NCBI GenBank assembly: GCA_021792315.1
Contig: JAJYUX010000035.1
Coordinates: forward strand, 1 to 15,863
Length of the DNA: 15,863 nucleotides
Reading direction: 5' to 3'
Origin: an archaeon
Lineage (GTDB): Archaea; Thermoproteota; Nitrososphaeria; Nitrososphaerales; CADDZS01
Shown: in pieces, positions 1 through 5,790 of the stretch
Layout of the letters: every line of letters starts with the position of its first letter
Numbering within the stretch: position 1 is the first letter of the stretch
Program-made: the position numbers and the translations under genes
The notes under the pieces: generated by a model
What the model was told of the DNA's origin: nothing
Database searches by the model: none
The model's input: only the letters and a program-made list of their open reading frames with translations

Positions 1-112
1 CTCTTGACTTGAAAGAAGCTGAGCAACGGACGCAGGAATATGTGGGGTTCGCAACCCACTGTTCTTTGCCCTCTCCAATAACAGGCGCCTTTGATATCAG
101 TCCTGGGCTCAT
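1..112 (-). CDS. Partial small C2H2 zinc-finger-like protein (N-terminus only)
   Basis: An open frame runs from an ATG at 112-110 to the left edge, giving 37 visible residues. It ends in Y-S-C-V-R-C-S-A-S-F-K-S-R, which resembles the first half of a C2H2 zinc finger (C-x2-C followed by an aromatic residue). The histidine half would lie outside the window. A TATA-like box at 137-146 lies about 26 bases before the ATG, which suits a leaderless archaeal transcript. Small C2H2 proteins of this kind are common in archaea and are usually thought to bind nucleic acid; the role here is inferred. A competing open frame on the + strand (3-161) covers the same DNA but has no start in view and no recognisable motif. 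The strand assignment is moderately supported. Confidence 0.5.
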   Translation of the reverse strand, partial: MSPGLISKAPVIGEGKEQWVANPTYSCVRCSASFKSR

Positions 113-136
113 TGTCGGGCAGGCTTCACATGAAAA

Positions 137-146
137 TGAATTAAGG
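137..146 (-). promoter_or_regulatory. TATA-like box for the leftmost minus-strand gene
   Basis: On the minus strand this reads CCTTAATTCA. Its centre is about 29 bases before the ATG at 112, so transcription would start within a few bases of that codon. This is a pattern match only. Confidence 0.35.
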
Positions 147-238
147 ATTTCTGAAGAATGTTGAGCGCTTCAGATTTCTAAGAGAAGAATTCCAAGTTCA
201 AGTTGCAACTCTGAGCCAAGGCATTTTGAACTGAAATC

Positions 239-247
239 AATATATCC
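239..247 (+). promoter_or_regulatory. TATA-like box for the DUF2153-like gene
   Basis: AATATATCC lies about 41 bases before the ATG at 284, predicting a transcript start near 268 and a leader of about 15 bases. With the TTG at 275 the leader would be about 6 bases. Confidence 0.4.
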
Positions 248-283
248 ATCAAATCCTGCTAGACTTAAAGCACGTTGATTGGT

Positions 284-613
284 ATGAGTAGCTGGAACAA
301 GGACATTGTGAACATTCGCGATTCAATAATGAATTTGAAAAATGAACTAGCAAAGGCGGAACCAAAGGACAGACTGGATTACATCAGCTCTATAATGGAG
401 TGCATCCAGTTCATGAAGCAATCAAATATTGGCTGGAGTTCGCTCTTGACCAACCCTCAGATAGCAAATGGACTTGACGAGGAATCTCTTAAGGACATCT
501 TCAACAAATTCCGCAAGATTGCTATCGAGAGAATAGACAACGATGTAGACAGCATCGATCGCTACATGATCAATCTTTCCCCGAGGGACGTGGACGCGGA
601 CAAGTACGCCTAA
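284..613 (+). CDS. Conserved archaeal helical protein, DUF2153-like
   Basis: The protein has 109 residues from the ATG at 284; a TTG at 275 would add three. It is predicted to be almost all helix and begins M-S-S-W. It contains a G-W-S-S-L-L-T-N-P segment at about residues 50-58, then an acidic helix, F-x-K-F-x-K-I-A and a final D-x-D-S-I-D-R-Y. This layout matches my memory of the DUF2153 family of uncharacterised TACK-archaeal proteins, but I could not run a profile search. No membrane segment, signal peptide or catalytic motif is visible, and the function is unknown. Its stop codon overlaps that of the convergent methyltransferase (shared CTAA at 610-613). Confidence 0.75.
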   Translation: MSSWNKDIVNIRDSIMNLKNELAKAEPKDRLDYISSIMECIQFMKQSNIGWSSLLTNPQIANGLDEESLKDIFNKFRKIAIERIDNDVDSIDRYMINLSPRDVDADKYA

Positions 614-1167
614 ACCTTGTTCAACAATAGAAAATAGCCCTGCTTCGTAGTTTCGAAACCAGTTTTCTTGAACCCCGCAGACTCGCATTTCTCCTCGAGA
701 TCTTCTGGAGTCTTAAAACTCGAACCATAATGTCTTTTCTCAAGCTTAGCTATCGAACCTTTTGGATGAAGTTCATGAATCAAGAGCAACCCTCCTCGCT
801 TCAAGACTCTGTTAAACTCCGAAGCAGCTTGATCTTGGTTTTCGAAATGATGAAAAGCGCTGATTGAGTATACTTTTGTGAAATAAGAATTAGGAAAGCC
901 CACATTCTCCGCAGCACTATCGAAAGCTTTGACTGTGGGGAACTTTCTCTTCATAAATTCGACTTTGCCGATATTCGGTTCCAGGGCAAAAACTTCGTCG
1001 CAAAGTTTTGAAACCTCATTTGCAATTACCCCTGTCCCAGCGCCGACATCAAGGATAATGTCCTCTTTGGTCGGACCTAGGAGTTTCATCAATATCTTGA
1101 TGCTTCCACGAAAAGTCCTAAATCTCAGCCACGAGGTTATCTCATACTTCAGGTCCGAAAGGTGCAA
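610..1167 (-). CDS. Class I SAM-dependent methyltransferase
   Basis: The 185-residue protein has a Rossmann-type methyltransferase fold. Motif I is L-D-V-G-A-G-T-G at about residues 39-46. An acidic residue ends the second strand (A-L-E-P-N), and later come a motif near S-A-F-H-H-F and the post-core V-L-K-R-G-G. It resembles Methyltransf_11/UbiE-like enzymes, whose substrates cannot be read from sequence; a small molecule is the usual case. The start is a TTG at 1167, 11 bases after the ubiX stop, so the two are probably co-transcribed. A TTG-ATG pair at residues 26-27 is an alternative start but would trim the helix before motif I. The link to UbiX is suggestive only. Confidence 0.85.
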   Translation of the reverse strand: MHLSDLKYEITSWLRFRTFRGSIKILMKLLGPTKEDIILDVGAGTGVIANEVSKLCDEVFALEPNIGKVEFMKRKFPTVKAFDSAAENVGFPNSYFTKVYSISAFHHFENQDQAASEFNRVLKRGGLLLIHELHPKGSIAKLEKRHYGSSFKTPEDLEEKCESAGFKKTGFETTKQGYFLLLNKV

Positions 1168-1178
1168 TCAGTCCACTT

Positions 1179-1751
1179 TCAATCTGCTGACATTCCTTCC
1201 CAGCGCTTGAACATCGAGTTCTCTAGCTTCAGGAGATCAAGAACTTTTCCAACTAGATGGTCCACCAAGTCCTCCAGACTCTTCGGCTTGATGTAGAAAG
1301 CTGGCATTGCAGGAACGATAATGGCGCCAGCTTCGGCGAGTCTCTTCATGTTCTCTATATGAATAAGCGAAAGTGGTGTTTCTCTCGGAACAACAATCAT
1401 GGGTCGGCGTTCTTTGATTGTGACATCTGCAGCTCGCGTGAGAAGACTGTCTGTGACGCCAGAAGCGAGCGCTCCCAAGGTGTGCATGCTGCATGGAATT
1501 ATCACCATGCCGTCAGTTTCAAATGAACCAGAAGATATCGTGGCAGTAATGTCGCTGAATTTGTAGACTCTTGTTGCGAGTTTTTCGACCGAGGGGACTG
1601 TGTATTTTGTCTCTGCCACGATAGTAACTTTTGCCGCAGGTGACATTACTAAGTGCGTCTCTACTCCTTGGCTTTTCAAGACCTCTAGCAAGCGAACGCC
1701 GTAAATTACCCCACTCGCTCCAGAAATCCCAACTACGATGCGTTTTGTCAT
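1179..1751 (-). CDS. ubiX: Flavin prenyltransferase UbiX
   Basis: The 190-residue protein is full length for the UbiX/Pad1 family. It has the N-terminal flavin-binding G-I-S-G-A-S-G (residues 8-14), the P-C-S-M-x-T-L segment, the R-A-A-D-V-x-I-K-E-R-R region, the R-E-T-P-L-S motif, E-N-M, and a C-terminal R-W. The family joins dimethylallyl phosphate (or diphosphate) to FMN to make prenyl-FMN, the cofactor of UbiD-type decarboxylases. No UbiD gene is in the window. In archaea a likely client is the UbiD-like anhydromevalonate phosphate decarboxylase of the modified mevalonate pathway (established for Aeropyrum; inferred here). It starts with ATG, and a TATA-like box lies at 1792-1802. It is the first gene of a probable two-gene operon with the methyltransferase. 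Confidence 0.95.
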   Translation of the reverse strand: MTKRIVVGISGASGVIYGVRLLEVLKSQGVETHLVMSPAAKVTIVAETKYTVPSVEKLATRVYKFSDITATISSGSFETDGMVIIPCSMHTLGALASGVTDSLLTRAADVTIKERRPMIVVPRETPLSLIHIENMKRLAEAGAIIVPAMPAFYIKPKSLEDLVDHLVGKVLDLLKLENSMFKRWEGMSAD

Positions 1752-1791
1752 TTTGAAGATTCGCCGGTTTCAGTAGTCAGTCGATGATACT

Positions 1792-1802
1792 CCATATTAA
1801 AC
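1792..1802 (-). promoter_or_regulatory. TATA-like box for ubiX
   Basis: The minus strand reads GTTTAATATGG, centred about 46 bases before the ubiX ATG. It would give a short leader of about 20 bases. Confidence 0.4.
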
Positions 1803-1834
1803 TGTCTAGGGCATACTCAAGATTCTCTCACAGC

Positions 1835-2662
1835 TTAGGATGAAGGCAATTCACTGTGAACGGTTGACATGACTCTGATGAGACTTTCCATCATCTCGGC
1901 CATCTCAGGGCTCTGAATCAAGAATGCCACATCCTGTCCGTCGTCTCTCAGGTCGTCAGGTTTTAGTTCGCAGACAAGAACGTATTGTCCATCCACAACG
2001 ACAATTTGAATAGGTGCCGCAGAAGGTAGCAGCGAAATCGACGAATTCTCGATCTCTTTCAGGTTTTGAATTGCAGTGGTGAAAACAGGCTCATCGCGCG
2101 ATGAGCTGAAAATTTCAAGTGACATTCCGAGTCTAGATCGATCAAATAGAATATCAGACATTTTTGAAATTCTGATCAAACCATTTGCAGTTGTCAGAAT
2201 AGTAGCTTTCTTTTTGCAGCCCATGAAAAGCTCCTTCATCTTTCGAGTGACACTAGACCTCGGATAATATCTGAGAACCTTCGAGCGAAGCGTTTCTGCC
2301 CGCTTCACATACGCCATTGACTGATGGATCACCTCAAGCTCAGTGAGAGCTTCAATCCCTTGCTTCAGGCGTTTGTCTTCTTTTTCAAGAAGAGGGATCA
2401 AAACATCCTTGGGAGAGCGCACAATGAAAATCTTTGAATCATCCTCGCTTGGTTCGAGAAGGCCTCTTTCAACCAGTTTTCTTACAGAACCATAGACCTT
2501 GGTTCGAGGGACTCCGGCGACTATTCCAATCTGGTTTATTGTAGCGGGGCCAATCTGTACTGCGGCGAGATAGCATTTGCTCTCGTACTGAGAAAGACCA
2601 AGGGAAGCTAGTGCCCCAAGGAACGTCTCTATCGATTTGTCGACTGGAGAGGATGGTTGCAA
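1835..2662 (-). CDS. TrmB-family transcriptional regulator
   Basis: The 275-residue protein has an N-terminal winged helix (about residues 10-85). Its L-G-L-S-Q-Y-E-S-K-C-Y-L-A and V-P-R-T-K-V-Y segments are typical of the TrmB domain (L-x-x-Y-E-A-x-x-Y; helix 3 P-x-x-x-V-Y). A linker helix (about 88-125) follows, then a mixed domain with repeated I-L-T-T-A and L-E-I-F-S-S stretches resembling the C-terminal domain of short TrmB-like proteins. The classic Pyrococcus sugar-binding TrmB is longer. The ligand and targets are unknown. TTG at 2662 is the only start before the HTH, because a TAA lies seven codons upstream. A TATA-like box at 2680-2688 sits about 24 bases upstream, so the transcript is probably leaderless. 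Confidence 0.9.
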   Translation of the reverse strand: MQPSSPVDKSIETFLGALASLGLSQYESKCYLAAVQIGPATINQIGIVAGVPRTKVYGSVRKLVERGLLEPSEDDSKIFIVRSPKDVLIPLLEKEDKRLKQGIEALTELEVIHQSMAYVKRAETLRSKVLRYYPRSSVTRKMKELFMGCKKKATILTTANGLIRISKMSDILFDRSRLGMSLEIFSSSRDEPVFTTAIQNLKEIENSSISLLPSAAPIQIVVVDGQYVLVCELKPDDLRDDGQDVAFLIQSPEMAEMMESLIRVMSTVHSELPSS

Positions 2663-2679
2663 CTGTGCAGTTCTGTCTG

Positions 2680-2688
2680 ATTATTCAT
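2680..2688. promoter_or_regulatory. Shared TATA-like box between divergent genes
   Basis: ATTATTCAT sits in the 37-base gap between the TrmB-like gene and the open frame on the other strand. On the minus strand it predicts a start at the TTG at 2662. On the plus strand it would start near 2711, just before an in-frame ATG at 2715 upstream of the hydrolase. Its use on the + strand is uncertain. Confidence 0.35.
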
Positions 2689-2798
2689 AGGTCTTTCGTA
2701 TGTATAGTTTAGCTATGGATGTGAAGCGACAAGGAATAAGACTAGACGGGGAAAAGCTTTTTGCAACTTGTATCGGCACATGTCTTGGGTTTAAGGAA

Positions 2799-3455
2799 AT
2801 GTATGGCTACAAAGGTGTAGAGATTACGTGGCTAGGTCACGACGGTTTCCTAATTCAAGATGGTTCTGAGTCTCTCGTAATAGATCCATTCAAACTGACG
2901 CGAGATGAAAGGGCGGACTTTGTACTGCTTTCTCACGAACACTTTGATCACTGCAATGTTGAGGATCTGAAGAAAGTACTAAAACAGGGCTCCACTGTCG
3001 TTGCGATAGAATCTTGTAGGGCCGAGCTAGCAAAGGTATCTCCCAAAGAGATCAAGATGGTAAAGCCCGGAGATGAAGTTCGAGTGGGGGGATTCGAAGT
3101 GCGGGCGATTCCTGCTTACAATACAAACAAATACAGAGAACCTGGGAAGCCCTTCCACCCAAAGGAAGAGGGCAAGGTTGGCTACATCATAAAGACAAAG
3201 AGCGGAGTCACAATCTATCACACAGGAGATACAGATCTGATACCAGAGATGAATAATCTGGCCCCTGATATTGCGCTGATTCCCGTTTCAGGGACTTATG
3301 TGATGACAGTGGATGAGGCTCTTCAGGCTGTTACTAGAATTAAGCCCAAGGTCGCGATTCCTATGCACTACGGGGCGATAGTTGGTAGTTCCGCAGACGC
3401 TGAGAAGTTCAAGAACAAGGCACAGTGCGAAGTTCACATACTGACGAGAGAGTAA
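2799..3455 (+). CDS. UPF0173 metallo-beta-lactamase-fold hydrolase
   Basis: From the ATG at 2799 the protein has 218 residues, a usual size for UPF0173. It begins close to the family signature (I-T-W-L-G-H-D-G-F at 9-17), followed by the metal site S-H-E-H-F-D-H (H46, H48, D50, H51). A third-ligand H-T-G-D-T-D region and the late P-M-H-Y-G complete the metal-binding pattern. The family is a metal-dependent hydrolase group of unknown substrate. In-frame ATGs at 2700 and 2715 would add 33 or 28 residues with no counterpart that I recall in the family; I prefer 2799 but am not certain. The last base abuts the stop of the convergent DNA methyltransferase. Confidence 0.85.
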   Translation: MYGYKGVEITWLGHDGFLIQDGSESLVIDPFKLTRDERADFVLLSHEHFDHCNVEDLKKVLKQGSTVVAIESCRAELAKVSPKEIKMVKPGDEVRVGGFEVRAIPAYNTNKYREPGKPFHPKEEGKVGYIIKTKSGVTIYHTGDTDLIPEMNNLAPDIALIPVSGTYVMTVDEALQAVTRIKPKVAIPMHYGAIVGSSADAEKFKNKAQCEVHILTRE

Positions 3456-4349
3456 CTAGCGGGAGCTCTGGCGCGGTCTTTTCTCAATCGGCCGCGTGTC
3501 TTCCTCAATTACCACTGGCACTATGCAATCATGACGCTTCTCAGATTGTATTCGGACGGAACCAGCAGAAGATATCTTCGCAGCTATTCTATCCTTGAGA
3601 GAATAGTTCAGCTCATACCCAATCGAGTTTCTTCCATATGCAGCAGCCATCTTGCTCGTAGTGCCCGAACCCAGAAACGGATCCAAAACAGTATCACCAA
3701 CAAATGAGAAGAGTTGGACTAGTCTTGAAGCCAACTCCTCGGGATAGGCCGCTATCCCCTTTTCGAGGGGATTATTTGTTGGCAGAACGTTTGTAATCGG
3801 CCAAACAGTCAAGTTCCACTCGTTTTCGTTCAACATCTTGCTGTCTATTCGCGAAGCTTCCAGTCTGTGCTGATCCATTTCCTTGATACTCTTGTAATCG
3901 AATTTCCCCTTTTGGAATATGATGACACTTTCTTGGATGTTGTCAGGATAGAAGTACATTGGGTAAGGGTGCTGAATTACCACTCCTGATCTTCGGCTGA
4001 TTCTCGAGTATCCCTTAGGCTTTACCCAGACAATCCTGTCCCTGTATCGGAAGCCGGTCTGTCTCATCAATGTTGTTGTGTCTGCGACAATTGGGAGTTT
4101 TTCGCCATCAACTAGCATATCGTCAATCACAAAGCAAACAATTCTTCCTTCCCCAGTCACGCGATAGAGCTCATCAGTGACCCTAGAAAGCATTCCAATG
4201 TATTCGTCATAATCCCGGTACATCCCCGGATAATCAAACGGAGCGTTGTAATACGGCGGAGAAGTAACTGTGAGATGGACGGATTCCCTGGCCACCTCGT
4301 GCATGTCGGTGCAGTTACCAAAGATGATCTTGTGATTAGTAGTAACCAA
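3456..4349 (-). CDS. Beta-class site-specific DNA methyltransferase (N4-cytosine or N6-adenine)
   Basis: The 297-residue protein has motif IV T-S-P-P-Y-Y (29-34) before motif I D-P-F-L-G-S-G-T-T (223-231), the order of beta-class amino-methyltransferases. S-P-P-Y is more typical of N4-cytosine enzymes, but N6-adenine is possible. The middle region (about 110-190), with W-V-K-P-K-G-Y, probably contributes to target recognition. The C-terminal 40 residues are basic and look disordered. No restriction endonuclease lies next to it, so it appears to be an orphan. TTG at 4349 is the only start before motif IV, because a TAA lies two codons upstream. It is divergent from a small winged-helix-like gene and shares a 138-base gap holding an inverted repeat. 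Confidence 0.9.
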   Translation of the reverse strand: MVTTNHKIIFGNCTDMHEVARESVHLTVTSPPYYNAPFDYPGMYRDYDEYIGMLSRVTDELYRVTGEGRIVCFVIDDMLVDGEKLPIVADTTTLMRQTGFRYRDRIVWVKPKGYSRISRRSGVVIQHPYPMYFYPDNIQESVIIFQKGKFDYKSIKEMDQHRLEASRIDSKMLNENEWNLTVWPITNVLPTNNPLEKGIAAYPEELASRLVQLFSFVGDTVLDPFLGSGTTSKMAAAYGRNSIGYELNYSLKDRIAAKISSAGSVRIQSEKRHDCIVPVVIEEDTRPIEKRPRQSSR

Positions 4350-4377
4350 ATGGGCTTATCATGGCATGCGAGCGGAT

Positions 4378-4436
4378 CTCGAAAGAATACAGACTGAGTC
4401 AATTTTCATAGGCCTCTAGCTGCAGTATTCTTCGAG
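4378..4436. repeat. Inverted repeat between DNA methyltransferase and winged-helix gene
   Basis: The left arm CTCGAAAGAATAC (4378-4390) and right arm GTATTCTTCGAG (4425-4436) are complementary over 12 bases with a single extra A in the left arm. The spacer is 34 bases. The arms flank the AT-rich stretch AATTTTCATA, which could serve as the TATA box of the methyltransferase. It could be an operator for a dimeric regulator, the divergent gene being an obvious candidate; that is inference. Confidence 0.55.
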
Positions 4437-4448
4437 CGAGCATAAACG

Positions 4449-4457
4449 GTAAAATAG
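4449..4457 (+). promoter_or_regulatory. TATA-like box for the winged-helix gene
   Basis: GTAAAATAG is centred about 35 bases before the TTG at 4488. The leader would be about 10 bases. Confidence 0.35.
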
Positions 4458-4487
4458 CTTCTCAAGCCAATTTCTAACGGAATCCGC

Positions 4488-4877
4488 TTGAAGTACATCA
4501 TCGCATACAAAACTAAGTTTGGTTCGATTTCAATTGAGAGCAAGAAACCCCAGGATCTCTACGACGCTTATTCGGAACTGAAGCGAATTGCCTCAAAGCT
4601 TCGATCAACGAAGGCCAAGAAGGGCGAATCGAAGACTTCATCAAGAACTGGCAAGGGCGAGACAACCGCCATACTAAGAGAGATAGAATCAAATCTGCTT
4701 TCGACCAGCTTCTTCTCATCGCCAAAGACGACAGGCGAAACAGGAGATCAATTAGCTAAGGTTACCAGAAAGAAATTTACTAGTAGGAAGGTCAGTCAGG
4801 CGCTCGGAATACTGCGCAAGAAGGGTGTGCTCAGACGAACCGGCAAACGAAACTTCTTTTCGTACACTACTGCATAG
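4488..4877 (+). CDS. Small protein with probable C-terminal winged helix
   Basis: The 129-residue protein has three parts. Residues 1-40 form a beta-beta-alpha start (K-Y-I-I-A-Y-K-T-K-F-G-S-I-S-I). A polar lysine/serine/threonine-rich linker follows at about 41-60. The C-terminal half resembles a winged helix: a first helix (I-L-R-E-I-E), a recognition-like helix S-R-K-V-S-Q-A-L-G-I-L-R-K-K-G-V-L, then a basic wing R-R-T-G-K-R-N. It is probably DNA-binding; I do not recognise a named family beyond a recurrent archaeal hypothetical. The TTG start is supported because the N-terminal strand begins there. It is divergent from the DNA methyltransferase, and its 3' end overlaps the convergent slipin gene by 11 bases. 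Confidence 0.75.
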   Translation: MKYIIAYKTKFGSISIESKKPQDLYDAYSELKRIASKLRSTKAKKGESKTSSRTGKGETTAILREIESNLLSTSFFSSPKTTGETGDQLAKVTRKKFTSRKVSQALGILRKKGVLRRTGKRNFFSYTTA

Positions 4878-5778
4878 AATTTCCTGAGCTGTCTGTAGCC
4901 TGCGACGATTTCATCCCAGTCTTGGGAGTAGAAACCATATCCTGAATTTCCTTTAGACCAACGACTCCATATGGTGGAACTATCGGACCAGCACCTGCGG
5001 GAGTGTTAGGAGTAGATCCAACACCGGCAGTTGGAACGTTTGTGGGTATCAGCATCAACGTACCTCTTCCTTGAAGACCCAGCTCGTACAATATGTTCAT
5101 CCATCGGAGCTCCATAGCTCGCGGATTTGCAGAGTAGAGATTTGCAGCATCCACCATCTTCTGCGCCGCCTGAAATTCTGCCTCAGCAAGTGTGACTCTC
5201 GCTCTTCGCTCTCTTTCTGCTTGGGCCTGTCTGGACATTGCCTCTTGCAACGTAGGAGGTATTGCTATGTCTCTAATTTCCACAGCGGTGACCTTTACGC
5301 CCCAAGCTTCCGTCTTGGAATCGATTATCTTACGTGCTGAAGCACCTATCTTCTCTCGCTCGTACAGAAGGTCGTCAAAGCTGACGCCTCCAATCGTTTC
5401 TCTAAGGGTAGTCTGTGCAGCTAGCTGAGTTGCGTTGCCATAGTTCTCCGCGTTCAAAACTGATTTCTGGACATCTACCGGTTGGAAATACATGACGGCG
5501 TCAACATTGACAGGCACGTTGTCTCGTGTTAACGTTTGTTCGGTTCGAAAAGAAGTAACCTGTAGTCTGGTCGAAATTATGTAAGGAATCTTGCTTATGA
5601 ACGGCGGAACGTAGATCAAACCCGGGCCCTTTAGGCCTCGATAACGCCCCAGAGTTAGCAAGGGAGCTCTCTCCCATTCTTTCAATATCTTCACGCCGGA
5701 AAGAATGATTGCGAGTACCACGATCACGATGAATACAGTGACGACGAGACTAGCAATGTCCGACGACGCAGCTGCCAT
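4867..5778 (-). CDS. Slipin (stomatin/prohibitin-like, SPFH domain)
   Basis: The 303-residue protein has one N-terminal membrane segment (about residues 9-30) and then a full SPFH domain. Hallmarks are E-W-E-R-A-P-L-L-T-L-G-R, the G-P-G-L-I-Y-V-P-P region, Q-T-L-T-R-D-N-V-P-V-N-V-D-A-V and the coiled helix near 190-225 (S-R-Q-A-Q-A-E-R-E-R-R-A-R). The tail of about 50 residues is rich in Pro, Gly and Thr. Slipins oligomerise in membranes as scaffolds. In Pyrococcus the neighbouring NfeD protease cleaves its slipin partner near the C-terminus. Here nfeD is directly upstream with a 12-base gap containing an AAGGTTAT ribosome-binding-like site, supporting one operon. The start is ATG. Confidence 0.93.
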   Translation of the reverse strand: MAAASSDIASLVVTVFIVIVVLAIILSGVKILKEWERAPLLTLGRYRGLKGPGLIYVPPFISKIPYIISTRLQVTSFRTEQTLTRDNVPVNVDAVMYFQPVDVQKSVLNAENYGNATQLAAQTTLRETIGGVSFDDLLYEREKIGASARKIIDSKTEAWGVKVTAVEIRDIAIPPTLQEAMSRQAQAERERRARVTLAEAEFQAAQKMVDAANLYSANPRAMELRWMNILYELGLQGRGTLMLIPTNVPTAGVGSTPNTPAGAGPIVPPYGVVGLKEIQDMVSTPKTGMKSSQATDSSGNSMQ

Positions 5779-5790
5779 TACAAATAACCT

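Noticed and set aside
42..59. GTGGG ... CCCAC hairpin as a possible tRNA T-arm or RNA gene
   Set aside because: No other arms fit, and it lies inside the probable zinc-finger coding frame.
3..161. Plus-strand open frame ending in TGA at the left edge, as the tail of an upstream gene
   Set aside because: It has no recognisable motif, and the opposite strand offers a frame with a C-x2-C motif and a well-placed TATA-like box.
1860..1900. ATGACTCTGATGA resembling a C box of a C/D guide RNA
   Set aside because: It lies inside the TrmB-like coding region and lacks a matching set of D, C' and D' boxes.
4157..4402. Minus-strand frame overlapping the start of the DNA methyltransferase
   Set aside because: It is a shadow in another frame of a clear gene with a composition unlike a real protein.
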